The translations under genes and the position numbers were made by a program. This document shows, piece after piece, positions 33,292 through 45,184 of a DNA stretch of 64,000 nt (position 1 is the stretch's first letter; every line of letters starts with the position of its first letter). The stretch comes from Serendipita indica DSM 11827 (lineage: Eukaryota > Basidiomycota > Agaricomycetes > Sebacinales > Serendipitaceae). The notes beneath the pieces are model-generated. The model worked only from the letters and a program-made list of their open reading frames with translations, had not been told where the DNA came from and ran no database searches. Location: NCBI GenBank assembly GCA_910890315.1, contig CAJVGD010000025.1, positions 62,001 through 126,000 on the forward strand. The letters run 5' to 3'.

Positions 33292-34700
33292 ATGTCGTGG
33301 AAGGCACTTCCCGTTGAAGTGACACTAGAGATTATCGAACACCTCTGTCCAGAGATTTCTATAGGACAAATCGGAGAAGCGGCTGCCTGGACCAAACTAT
33401 GGCAGACTGAAGAGAGCAACATGGTGGAGACAGAGCAAAATAATGTCAATTCTAGCGACGGAAACGATTCTAAAACTGCATCTGGATCAGGTCAAGCGTC
33501 GTCAACAAATCCATGGTCGGCGCTTCAGTCACTTGCCTTGTGAGTCCAGTAAACAGCAGCGAACACAACTGACTCGTACAGGACGAACAATTACTTTTAT
33601 GGAATTTGTATTCCATTCGCCTATCGCGACTTTATCTTTACGTCCAATGACTGGATGCTCAGTGATGAGCTCGTCTCCAAATGGACAAACACGCAAGCAG
33701 CGTACGCAACGTGCGCATTCTAGTGGATCCACAGTATACTACACACTCACAATACTGGGATTTTCTCGTCACCACTCTGGCCGCGTTCACCAACGTGACT
33801 TCGCTGGCCCTCTACTATTTCTCCTGCTACTCTATTCCTCAAAGAATCGCCGATCAGTGCATAGGAATTCTCAGCACCGGCAAAGTGCGTGAGTTTGGTA
33901 TTTACTCGGCCATGATCCTCCAATATGAGGTTGGAAACCCGAGTTGGGATCGACGCATGGCTTGGGGTGCGAATTATATTATCGGACAATACGCGAATAA
34001 TGCTGCTGCCACGAGTAACCTGCGTGTGCTTGACCTCGTAATGGAGACGATCCCGATGGATATGTACAAGCTCATCCGCACCCAATTTCCCAACCTGCGC
34101 ACGATGAACATTCGTCGGGCGTTTCGGTGTAGGGCACTAGGGAGGATTTGGGATACGAATCAAGTGTCTCCGTGGAGACACTATGATCACTTGACGCGCC
34201 TGCGTCTCATCGACTGCAGCAACGCTTATGCGTTCCATATCCCGCACCTCGTCCGTCACTTCAAGTCGCTTAGAGAGTTAATGGTGTCGACATGTGGCTC
34301 AGACGACGATGATAAGGTCGGTGTACCGCGCAGTGGTGGATGGTCGACCGAGGCGGATGCACTCTGCAATACTCATGCGTCGTTGGACGTCTTTCATGTC
34401 GAGCACATGTCAGACTGGGAGATTTATGCGCTGGGTGTGATTCCGACAAAGGAGCTGGTCACAAGTAACCTTGTGCAAGGACACTTGGAGGCGGCATTTA
34501 CTTATGATCCAGAGATTTTCCCTGGGCTTGGGTTACTCAGGGTAGAAGCTTATGTCAGCCTCGAGGAGGCGACGTACATGGACGCGACAATGGCAGATCC
34601 CCCTAGAGCGATCAAGACGCTCAATGCCATTTGCGCCGGACGAGGGATTAAGATTGAGAGAGACGCAAAATGGGTCAGAAAGAAGTGGACTCCCTCATGA
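33292..34700 (+). pseudogene. F-box-like protein, copy 2, with a one-base deletion
   Basis: A close paralogue of the gene at 7486, starting MSWKALPVEVTLEIIEHLCP with the same intron position (GTGAGT...GTACAG, near 33539-33581). After DWMLSDELVSKW the frame loses one base relative to copy 1 (about 33685-33692; 44 against 45 bases over the aligned stretch) and meets a TAG about 30 bases on. The matching downstream frame is open from 33681 to the stop at 34700. No GT-AG pair near the lesion restores the frame. Either this copy is dead, or a truncated protein starts at the Met at 33681, or the base was lost in sequencing or assembly. Confidence 0.6.
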
Positions 34701-34745
34701 TGACCATCGTTCTGTATTCCAAGATTTACCGAATAATAATAAGGA

Positions 34746-36106
34746 TTATGGATCGAAAACAGTGCGTGTTAGATCGCTGATGCCTTCAAGGTTGATGACC
34801 TGATTGTGACCACCCCAAGTGCTCCGTAAAAAGTGGACGCCGCCTTGCCTTGTCGCTCAAAGCTAAGGAGTTTGCCGATGGGCAGATACTGTTCTCGTAC
34901 TTTTGTCTCGCGCTGCTGTCGGCGTCGTTGAGAGATTTCCTGGATAACGAGCCGCTTGTCTGCTTCGTCAATTCGAACTTTGGATAGGTCCTCTTTTGTA
35001 AACGGATACTGTTCAAGATAGGGCTCCAAGATTGCGTCGAATAGGCGCTCTGAATGTGCGATCTGAATGTCAAAATCGTCCTCTGCGTGGATCAAGAGGA
35101 TTGGGCACGACACATCGGGAAGGATTGAGATTGTTGAGAACTTGTGCATGAGAATGCTGTCGAGTGCCTCTATGATGTTGTCAGTGCTTGGTCATGCCCT
35201 ATTTGCGTGAGACTAACTGAAGAAGAATGGTATCAGTTGGAAGGGCTGTAGGAGGGGAATCCACCCGGAGATGTTATAGGTTTCTAACAAGGTCGCAAGG
35301 TCTGTGAAAGCACCAGCAAGGACCGCTCCCAGTGGATGAACGCCTGGGATGGTGAGCACATTATAATACTTTCCAAGGGCATACCTTGTTGTCCCAAAGC
35401 ATACGCCAACTTGGCTACGACTCCAGTTCCCAGACTCTGTCCGAAGAGGAGTATCTGATTCGGATTTGCTCCCTTTGCAATCAACCAGTCCCAAGCGGCT
35501 TGCGCATCGAGTTCTAGTCCATGCTCACTCGGCGACCCTTGCGAATCTGCAAACCCTCTGTAATCAATCGCCAAAATGTTTGCGTCAAAGCGACTGCTCC
35601 ATTGCGAGTAGAATCGAACACGGTGGGGAGCAGCACGAGAGGCAGCATTTCCGTGAAAGAAGAGAATGGTGATGTGGTCCTTGAGGGCGGCTGCGAGGTC
35701 TACCTCTGTCATTGTGATATTGCCTGGCCGCGAAAGGCTGGCTTCTTGAAAGTACAAGTCTGAAAAGGTGAACCAAGCACCGAGTGTGAGATTGTCAGAG
35801 GTAGTTATTTGCGTGTTGATGACCTTTCCAGCTGTGCAATTGTCAGGTTACAACATTTCGTCGTAACGCTACTCACGAGCGAGACCATAGCGTTCTGGCG
35901 TGTCAAAGCGTGCACTTATGGGCCATTTGACCTTGTGAGCATAGAGAGCGCTTGCTTTCGTCAGCGATTAACCGTCAAATTGTTAACCTGCGCACTGTTT
36001 CTGACCAAATGGGAGGGCGATTAGCAGGACAAGAAGAGCGTAAATGCCGCCAAAGAGGGTAAACCCTCGTCTAATTTTGCTGAATAAGCTGGGGGAGCTG
36101 GCCATG
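34746..36106 (-). CDS. ABHD12-type alpha/beta hydrolase
   Basis: The start at 36106 (MASSPSLFSKIRRGFTLFGG) leads straight into a single hydrophobic anchor (IYALLVLLIALPFG). Later exons give RFDTPERYGLAR, ITILFFHGNAASR (HGNA oxyanion motif), ILAIDYRGFADSQG, the nucleophile elbow GQSLGTG, the acid-bearing LLIHAEDDF and the histidine in STWGGHNQVINLEGIS. The terminal exon requires a very short intron (about 41 nt) near 34895-34855. This is the order of membrane-bound serine lipases related to ABHD12/ABHD13 acting on lysophospholipids or acylglycerols; the substrate here is unproven. The gene is divergent from the phytochrome, with about 96 bases between the starts. Confidence 0.82.
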
Positions 36107-36202
36107 GTCAAAGTCCAAGTTGATTGCTACCACCACCTGGGATTGCACTCGATCGCCGACGCTGCCGCCGCCAGACGAGCCAGACGACGTCGATTAGCGG
36201 TC

Positions 36203-39200
36203 ATGGAGCCCAAAGACGCGCAAGACGGCGATACTGAGCCGTCCAAGACGAGCTCGTCGCTCGCCAGTCGCCGCCCAAACTCATTTGTGTACCCAATTCG
36301 ATCGTTACTGAACCCTATGCGTCCCTCGGGCGGTCAGGACATTTTGGACACGCTCCTCAGTCGTATGTGCTCTTTTGTTACAGTCGCCCGCGCTCACAGA
36401 GTCTTGTGCTCGCCACTCAGCATCGTTTCATGCCACCCAGTCGCCCCTCTCAGCTCCAAACGCTCCCTCGTATTTCACGGCAGAACCAGGCGCCCCTGAA
36501 GCAAGCATCACCCGCCAGTCTAGACAGTCCATCTCGTCTGAGGAAGGCTATCAGTTTCGCCATTTCCCAGCAGAAGACGCTACACCGTCATTCACATCTG
36601 CTCCTCCAAACAAACGAGCCCGCTCATTCGAGGACACGCCGCGCTTCTCGCGCGTTGACAAATCGTCCTTTGTGCCCTACCAAGTACAGGAACTCACAGA
36701 CTCGGCTACAGGCGATAAAACTGTCATCAAAGAAATACAACTCCAAGCCCCACAACCTACTTTACCGGGATCGGCCGTAGCCCAGTCGCTCCAGGACGCA
36801 GTTGACCACAATAAGGGAGACTCTGCAGAGGGCTCGGAACAAGGCCAGAGCAGGAACATTTCAGAGGGCGGTGATCAAGGGACGAGAAGGGGCAGTCAGA
36901 GCTCGAGCAAGCCTCCATCGAGCGTGGCCACTTCGGATCACTCTTTTGCATCTGCGGGCCTCGTTCATCTGCCCCCCATCGGCAAACTCGATGCGCAAAG
37001 GCGGACACGAGAATGGCGGGGAAAAGTCGCCGGCGCGGAATCCTCTACTCCCAGCTCAAAATCGCACCCGAGTTCCAATATTCCACCTCCAATTGACGAA
37101 GTCGATGAATCCACTCCAGAAGGAGAGGTACCACAGCCGATGCCCGATGGAGAGACGTCGGGATCCAAGAATGAGAGCTTTAGCGTCAATACCGTCTCGA
37201 GCCACCAGTCTGGTCCCGTAGTCACGATGCGATTCGAGCATCGCGAAGACGAAGATGGCCATCATGTACTTGTCGGACGAGAGGGGACACTGACCCGATG
37301 CGAAGACGAGGTGGGGATCCTCCATCCTAGGGATAATGACTCAGTGTTTTACAGCCCATTCGTATCCCTGGTGCTGTACAAGGGTTTGGCGTGCTGATCG
37401 TGCTGCACGACGACGCGGAGACGGGTCAGCTCAAAGTTCGGCAGGTCTCCGAGGTAACCATTTGCTTTTTGACTATGGACACTTGCTCATCGTCATAGAA
37501 CTCGAAAGTTATTCTCGGCATGTCTCCAAAATACCTCTTTGGTCTCGATTGCTTCACCAATACTCTCCCACCCTCCCAAGCAGATCTTTTTTGGGACAAT
37601 GTCCAATTCTTGTCTGATCCTGATGCTTCTGACGACGACGATGAGGAAATTGGGCCCCAAGTCTTTCTCATGAGTGGATGGGGTGAGCCGGGTTCGGCCA
37701 TTACAGAGGGCCAGGACGCGGAGAACAGACGACACTGGACATGCTGGGTCGCAGCCCACCGTCTATCGCAGAAGAGTCGCATTCCACATTATTTCCAGGA
37801 TCCAGCTACAGAAGTCAAGAGAGAACGCAGGCTCATCGTCGTCGAGTTTGAACTCGAGTCGGACCCATTCAACCCTCTCTATCCACTCCCCGGTACGCCC
37901 AGCATTTCGAGGTCGGACGATTCTTCACCAATGGCTGAGTCTGGTTCTGGTTCTGCATCGAGGTCGAGCAAGACGGCAGAGCAAGGAAGCGGGATAGGGA
38001 GCACAGAGGGAACTATCCCCAGCGATAGCACGCCCAAGGCTGGAGATGGCGACACACCTGGCACTACTGTATCCGTCACTGAGAATGCCGGAGATCTGGC
38101 GCAAAAGTTGGAGAGAGAATGGGTCCCTGGCCCCGAAGCGATTCTTGACAGTACGACGAACCGTGCTCGGCCATTGAAGTCGCTCGAGCGCATGAGGCGG
38201 CTCAATCGCACGTCGAGCAATGTGCTCGCTCCTGGTGCACCGCGGGGCAATCAAGCGGGGATCGGGACGATGGACGTCTTTACGGTGCTCCAGGAGATTA
38301 ACGAACAGCTCGGAAAAGCCCTCAGCCTGTTGCAGTTGCTTCAGATTGTGGTTGGTGTGATCAAGGATCTCACGCAGTTTCATCGCGTCCTGTGCTATCA
38401 GTTTGATGACTCGTGGAATGGTCAAGTGGTGGCCGAGCTCGTTGATTGGGGCGCTACGCAGGATCTTTATATGGGCCTCCACTTTCCCGCTGCCGATATC
38501 CCTGCTCAGGTGCGTTTATTTATGTGCTCAAGGACGCTTCGCTGATTCTCATATAGGCACGAGATCTTTACGCGCTCAGTATGTTCTCGCCACCACGTTG
38601 GCCGACTTCTAACACTTCCAAAGACCGCGTTCGATTGCTCTATGATCGTGGACAATCAACCGCGAGAATTGTCGTCAAAGATAGATCCGACCTGGAGCCT
38701 CCATTGGTGAGTCATTGGATGGGCAATGCATCTAGGCTAATGGTTGTAGGATATGACTCACTGCTATCTTCGAGCGATGAGTCCAATCCATCTCAAGTGT
38801 ACGAATCCAGTCGGGCTATGTACCATGTGCTGATCGTTGTGCTAGATCTGGGCAACATGGGAGTACGCGCGTCCATGTCGATTGTATGTAAATAATGGTA
38901 CTGGTCGATAGTTACTCACCCCTTCCACAGTCCATTGTCGCCTTCCAGAAGCTGTGGGGTTTGATTGCCTGTCACTCGTATGGGGACCATGGAATGCGCG
39001 TTTCATTCCCAGTTCGTCAAATGCTCCGTTTGCTTAGTGACTCGATTTCGCGAAACGTAGAGCGGTTGAGTTATGCGCAGCGATTGAGGACGCGAAAATT
39101 GGTAAGTTGAATACGGTGCTAATTTGCATAGGTGTTGATCTGTATCAGATTAGTACCGTTCCGACCGACCAGCACCCTACCGGCTATATTGTGTCCAATT

Positions 39201-41939
39201 CAGAGGTAAGCATGAGGGTCGAGATCGGCTGAGGCTGATTGGTTCAGGATTTGCTCACCCTCTTTGATGCCGATTGTGGCGTGCTGGTCATCGGAGAAGG
39301 CGCCAAGATCTTGGGTCCGAATGAACATGGCCAGGATATTCTGTTATTAGCAGAGTACCTTCGCGTCAAGCAGTTTACGTGCGTCACCACCTGGATCGCG
39401 GACTATGGCTGACGGTTGCAAGTCTTTTGCAAGTCTCTCAGAGTGTAATGCAAGATTATCCCGATCTCCAGCTTCCTTCGGGACTAGACGTCATTGCCGG
39501 CCTTCTCTACGTTCCACTATCCATGACTGGAAAGGACTTTATCGCTCTACTCCGCAAGGGTCAAGCTGCCGTGGTCAATTGGGCGGGTAAGCCTCCGGCC
39601 AAGGATGATGGGACGATCAACTCTTTACAACCACGGACGTCGTTCAAGGCGAGTTAAGCCCTCTGCGGTAAACATCTGCTGATGAGCATGTAGCTCTGGA
39701 CCGAAAAATTGACAGGGAGATGTCGCGCATGGACGGACGAACAATTGGATACTGCGGCAGTCCTCGCGCTCGTCTACGGAAAGGTAAGCATTATAATTGA
39801 ATCCCTTTCCTCTCTCATATTTCCTAGTTTATCGAAGTCTGGAGGCAAAAGGAGTCGGCTGTACAGATGAACCAGATGACAACGCTGCTGTTGTCCAATG
39901 CATCACATGAAGGCAAGCCGATATATATATCTCGAGGGCGCGTGCTTATGTGAATATAGTTCGGACACCCTTGCACCAGATCATCAAGTAAGCCTATGGA
40001 ATGGCCATTAGCCAAATCTGATCCTCCTCTAGTTACCTCGAACTCTCGCTGGACGGCAAGAAGTTGGATGAAGAGTTGCGTGAAAACCTCACGCGTTCTT
40101 ACAATGCATCAAAGGTGAGAGAAATCGAAAGCGGCCCAAATTCCGGCTCATCTATTCATCAGGCCCTGTTGTTTACGATCAATGATCTCCTAGTGAGTGA
40201 CCTGTTCAGACTAATAGCTTCGTTACTGACAAGGTTAGGACCTGACGCGGATGGAAGCTGGCAAGGAAACCTCGTTCAACGAACCCTTTGATCTTCACAC
40301 TGCGATTCACGACGCGACGCGCGTGTATCGGTCAGTAGAGCTTCCTTATTACTATTCATGGCTCACGGATATTAGAGTGGAGGCGAATCGCAGACAACTC
40401 GAGTTTATGGTCGATTTAGGAAATGCCCCTCGGCTCGTTATTGGCGACTCACGAAAGGTGAAAACGATTGTCGCAAACCTCACCTCAAACGGTAATTACC
40501 ATGAAACAATGTCTGCTACGACTCATAGTATTACAGCGGTCAAGTATACACAGGCCGGCGCCATCTCTGTCACCGCGCACACTTTCGAAGAGCCGGATGG
40601 ATTGCGCCACGCGGGCAATGTAGCAGTCGAAATCATCGTCAGCGACACTGGATGTGGTATTCAACGTACGTCTATTTTCGCCTCGAGGATGCATACTGAA
40701 TACCGTTAGCTGAAAAGCTCGAATCGATCTTCCGAGAGTTTGAGCAAGTTGATGGCATGCACCAATCAAAGGAAAATAGACCTGGTCTTGGTTAGTGCAG
40801 CAGCAGTCTTGCATGCTTGTCCTAAAAGAAATTAGGTCTCGGATTGGCGGTTGTCGCTCGCGTTGTGGAGCAACTTGGTGGACAGCTGCGTGTTGATTCA
40901 AAGCTCGACCAAGGCTCTCGATTCTCTTGCCTCCTTCCTTTCCCGCTCGCAGACTACTCTGTACGAAACGGAAGCACAGACGGCGACGGATCTGGGACGA
41001 GTGCGAAGAGTGAGATCGATAGTTTTGTCGATGCCATCTCAAGTAGTCATATGATGGTTCATGGGCAAGCTTCGAACGCCGGTCCACTACGTCGACCACG
41101 CCCAAAGAAAGTGCGGCAGCCGTCGGGCGGTGTGTTCGAGGTCGAGGACTCGAACTATCCCGTGCGACCGGCAAAAGTGGACGAATTCGATATTGACTAC
41201 CCACAAACGTCGCTTGTGAGAGTGCCATCCACAGCGTCTCATACGCGACGAGTGAGGTCGCAACGGGATCTACTCGCGAGTGCAAGGCCGTCTTTGAGAA
41301 TCTTGGTTGTCGAGGTAAACAGTTTCGCGGGCCCATGCGCCAAATCTTACGCCTGAACAGGATGATCTGATCAATGCTCGAGTGTTGGCAAAGCGCCTCA
41401 AAACAGACGGCCACACTGTTGAGACGGCGGTGAATGGCCAACAAGCCGTCGATCTGATCAAAGAAGATGCCGGATTTGACTGCATTCTCATGGACATTCA
41501 GTACGTCGACCCTCTTCATTGACCGTTTCTCTAACTAGTACCCAGGATGCCGATCCTCGATGGCTTTGGGGCAACCAAGGCGATCCGCGAAATTGAGAAG
41601 AATTCCCCAATCGTCGTTCCGCCACGCCCATCCGCCATTCTTTGCGGACACATTCCCATCTTTGCCGTGTCGGCATCTCTGCGACCAGAGCAGCGACCGT
41701 ATATGCTTGAGCAGGGGATGGATGGTTGGATCCTAAAGCCAATCGACTTTAAGCGGATGGACACATTGCTCGCCGGTATCAGTAACCGTCAAGTCCGCAA
41801 GGAGAATGCATTCAATCCCGGGTGCGACTGGGAAAAGGGTGGTTGGCTCAGTGAGACGATTATCCCGTCCCCAGACTCGATAGAGACAAGTCCGCATCCA
41901 AAATCGACCTCTGGAAGCGCTGACAGCATCAACAAGTAA
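36203..41939 (+). CDS. fungal phytochrome, hybrid histidine kinase
   Basis: Starts MEPKDAQDGDTEPSK; a disordered N-terminal extension of ~300 residues follows. The PAS domain contains TRCEDE followed (after an intron at about 37316-37379) by PIRIPGAVQGFGVLIVL; this Cys is the expected bilin attachment site. The GAF domain has FHRVLCYQFDDSWNGQVVAE, FPAADIPAQARDLY and SPIHLKYLGNMGVRASMSI. The PHY tongue has LQPRTSFK. The H-box LSNASHEVRTPLHQIINYLE spans a GC-AG intron (39913-39959). Further motifs are N-box NLTSNAVKYT, G1 VSDTGCGI and G2 GLGLGLAVV. The receiver shows VVEDD, CILMDIQMP (phospho-Asp) and WILKPID. All key residues are present, so this should be a red/far-red light sensor with cytosolic phosphorelay output. 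Confidence 0.95.
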
Positions 41940-42203
41940 ACAAGATGAAGCTGTGAGCGAGATTTTTCAAACACTCAAGACTGTCGAAGTGACGGTCAAG
42001 TGAATACCATGCAATTTAGAAGAGACTAGACTCTAGTTGTTCTCTGGGATCAGGCTCGCTGTTGTCTGTATCAATTTTGTCTGTTTTCTTACTGTAGCAA
42101 GTCTGCACGCATACATGTAATGTGCAAACTGTTTTACTAGGGCATGCCGAGGGATGAGTTATCGGGTGAGGCGCCTGGCCACACTAGTTGACTCGACCAC
42201 AAT

Positions 42204-43887
42204 ATGGGCAAATTAAACTATGACAAGTGGAGCAAATTAGAGGTTCGTGATCACAATCTCTCACCTATAGTGTCCGAATCTCATTCCGTCGTTAGCTTAG
42301 TGACGACTCTGATATTGAAGGCCACCCAAACGTTGATCACGCCTCACTCGTCCGGTACGCAGACTTCTGAAGGACTCTTTTGCAGCGAAAAGGTAGACTG
42401 ACACAGCGATTCAGATGGAAGCAACGAGACATTCACGAAAAGCGGGAGCAGCGTAAATTCAAGATTGCACAGTATGAACAGGAGCTCAAGAACAATGATG
42501 CCCTCTACCCACGTCTCGTCTCCATCACAGAAGCTGTCAAGCAAGGTGGCCCCCCTGCGTATTCGTCGACAGTAGAACGACTGAAGTCGTCGCCATCCCC
42601 GGAGGCACCGGGCCCAGGCCAGAAGAAGTATGACGAAATGATTCTCGACGCTTTGATGAGCGTGTGGGAAGAGTGCAAGAAAGAAGGACTTGATGGGAAA
42701 GATGACAAGTTAGGAGACGTTTTGGTGGCAAAATTGGAAGATCAGAAGAAGCAGCTGCTCGCACGGCAAGAGTTTCTGAAGGAAGAGATTGAGAAAGAGA
42801 AAGAGGAGCAGCATAAAAAGATTACGAGCGAGGATATCCATGAGGGGTTCTCGTCGAGCGTACGTTCTATCACCTTCCACACTCTTCTATCCGCCACACT
42901 CGTACGGCCCATTGACAAGGATGCTGACGTGATTGTAGTCAGTCAACAAGGCCAAGGATCCAGAGCCAATCAGCTCGTCGCTCTCCAAACCCAAGTCTTC
43001 GACAAAACAAAAGACGACGACGATTGAAACACTCAACGCCCCCTCTTCGGCCAGCCAACCGACGGAGAAACCGCCGACAGGTGGTGATGATGCCGACGAC
43101 GAAGACGAAGATGTCGACTTGCCGAAACTCACCCCAGAGCTGCTTGCATTCTCCAAGATTAAACGCGGCAATTTCGAAGAATCGTATCGATATTTGCAAA
43201 ACCATCGAGGTGTCTACGTTGAAGGTGCAGATGATGCACTCCTGGTGGCAGCATTTGATGCGGAGAGCAACGGACAGAGTCTCTACGCGAAGAACTGCGT
43301 CAACCAAGCACTGCTGATCCAGTATTGCCAAAAACTCGGGGCAGATGGGCCAGCACTCTTCTTCAAGCGGTAAGCGGCCGTTTAGTACGGATAAGGTGGA
43401 GACTGACGAAGGTAGTGCAATGCAAGGCCATGCGGCGGCATTATCCGTGTTCAACAAGGATGTCGAAGACACTTATGCACATCTCAAGCGGCGAGTAGAG
43501 GCGACGCGCGAAGAAATGGCAGCAGGCGAACGCGAGCAAGTACAGCTCGTTGCCTCGGACCCGAGCATGACCATTTCATTTTCCGTACCAGACGGTCCGC
43601 CACCCGAAGAACTCGTGCTCGACGATTCGATCAAGGATATGGATATTGAACAAGTCCGCCGTGCTTTACAAGCCCGGTGGGATATCTTCAACGCATTCGA
43701 TCCCAAGTTGCAAGCTGCGCTGAAAGAGGGAAGCCTGGAGCGGGTGAACAAGGTGCTCGCCAAGATGGATGTAGCTCAGGCGGAAGAAGTGGTGAGATTG
43801 TTAAGCGACAGTGGGATCATGGACGTAGCAGACGGTGGCGAGGTGCGAGACATGACGGGCAAGCAAGCAGAAACAGAAACAGCATAA
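42204..43887 (+). CDS. CDC37: Hsp90 co-chaperone CDC37
   Basis: Starts MGKLNYDKWSKLE. After a first intron the second exon reads LSDDSDIEGHPNVDHASLVR, and a third begins WKQRDIHEKREQRKFKIAQY. These match the conserved CDC37 N-terminus, including the Ser of LSDDSD that CK2 phosphorylates in other species. The middle Hsp90-binding part (LPKLTPELLAFSKIKRGNFE, YCQKLGADGPALFFKR) is near 43119-43373. The C-terminal domain (FDPKLQAALKEGSLERVNKV) ends at 43887. CDC37 loads protein kinases onto Hsp90 in the cytosol. Length of about 480 residues fits fungi. An acidic linker lies near 43085-43125. Confidence 0.92.
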
Positions 43888-43964
43888 ATGTAGTGTGTAC
43901 GAGACTATGAATCTATGCATTCAAACTGTAAAGTTACACGTGGGTTCCCGACCCTACAAAAAAT

Positions 43965-44852
43965 TCAACCACGAACACGGCCAAGGAAACTAGGGGCAAC
44001 TGTCGACCTCGAGCTCCCGACTCTCGAGAGACCACTGGTTCCCCTGAGCGTGACACCCTTTGTCTTGAAGAGCTTGAATGTCTCCCTCCAATGACCCCTC
44101 TCATCCCTCAGTGTAATCAGCTCACGATAATACTTCGTGGGCATATTCTCCACTTCGACGCTCATCTGCGAATTCCTCAAGCTGATATTTCGAGTCGCAT
44201 TACCCGCCAATTGCGCCTCGGGCTCGAGCCCACTTTGTCGTGCAATGGCAAAGACGCGAAGAGGGTCAATGTCGGAAAACGAAGGCAATATTTGATCCTC
44301 GACACGTCGTGGGGAGATGAGAGCGGTTCTGAGCGTTTCGATGGCGCCATGCATATTGTACCGCAACGCTGCATCCATCACGGGTCCAAACCCATCGAGC
44401 GACGTCCATGTCGGTGGCTCGACCGGATACAAGAGCGTCAGGACAACGTCCAAGATGCACGCGGGCTCATGTAAGAGCAGCACCGGTGGTTCGTCTCCAT
44501 CATTTGCCTTTGACTTGGAAGGGAGCATCGATGCGAGGGTGGAGGAACCAATTTGGAGAATATACCGGTTGACGAAAAAGTCGTATCCATCAGACGATCG
44601 CAGGATTACGTCGTCTCCTCCAGAGGGGTGAGCAAAGAGGGCGGACACAGGTGATTGGGGGCCCATCGTGGTTTGGGCAGCGTAGGCGGCGGCAGGAGTC
44701 TTGCCGTTGGAAATAGTCGACGTCTCTGCTGGATCAGATGGTGCAACGGTGCGGATGGAGCTCGCGCGGACTGAGCCACGAATGGAGCCTCGGATGGATC
44801 CCTTGATGGATTGCTTATCAGACCTATGATTGTAAGAATAAAACGTAAGCAT
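43965..44852 (-). CDS. BTB/POZ-domain protein
   Basis: The frame is open from an upstream Met at 45071, but the Met at 44852 (MLTFYSYNHRSDKQSIKGSI) is preferred because the extension is Arg/Cys/His-rich and looks like untranslated sequence. An intron near 44884-44825 with an earlier start is also possible. A Ser-rich front with SIKGSIRGSIRGSVRA repeats precedes the BTB-like fold: GDDVILRSSDGYDFFVNRYI, LASMLPSK, LLHEPACILDVVLTLLYPVE. A helical back part (MDAALRYNMHGAIETLRTAL) follows. BTB proteins often dimerise or act as CUL3 adaptors; the partner is unknown. It lies 3' to 3' with CDC37. Confidence 0.75.
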   Translation of the reverse strand: MLTFYSYNHRSDKQSIKGSIRGSIRGSVRASSIRTVAPSDPAETSTISNGKTPAAAYAAQTTMGPQSPVSALFAHPSGGDDVILRSSDGYDFFVNRYILQIGSSTLASMLPSKSKANDGDEPPVLLLHEPACILDVVLTLLYPVEPPTWTSLDGFGPVMDAALRYNMHGAIETLRTALISPRRVEDQILPSFSDIDPLRVFAIARQSGLEPEAQLAGNATRNISLRNSQMSVEVENMPTKYYRELITLRDERGHWRETFKLFKTKGVTLRGTSGLSRVGSSRSTVAPSFLGRVRG

Positions 44853-45184
44853 TTCTGTGCAAAGGCGGGGATGAGACGACGTACATGGTGATCGTGAGTA
44901 GTGGTGGCGAAGATGTCTGTAGTCGTTAGCAATCGATCTGTGGCGGTTATATGCGCTCGGACTAGGGCATGCAGAGGCGGCACGCCTGCCTCGCTTCACG
45001 GGGCGTAATGGCCCACACCAACGAGGAACAGCCTCTCGCCACGCACAACACGCACGTATCACACTGGCCATCGTGGAGCACCAAAGTTTGCATCTATTCG
45101 TCGCCGTTTCGTCGCATACAAGAGGAAATCACAGACCGATCAATCGTCGTCCACCCTTGCCATTAGTTGGGTCGCCAACCCTTT

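Noticed and set aside
34800-34900. Frameshift in the ABHD12-type gene near its C-terminus
   Set aside because: A short intron (GTATCT...ACAAG, about 41 nt) restores the frame to the invariant GGHN motif, so no lesion is needed.
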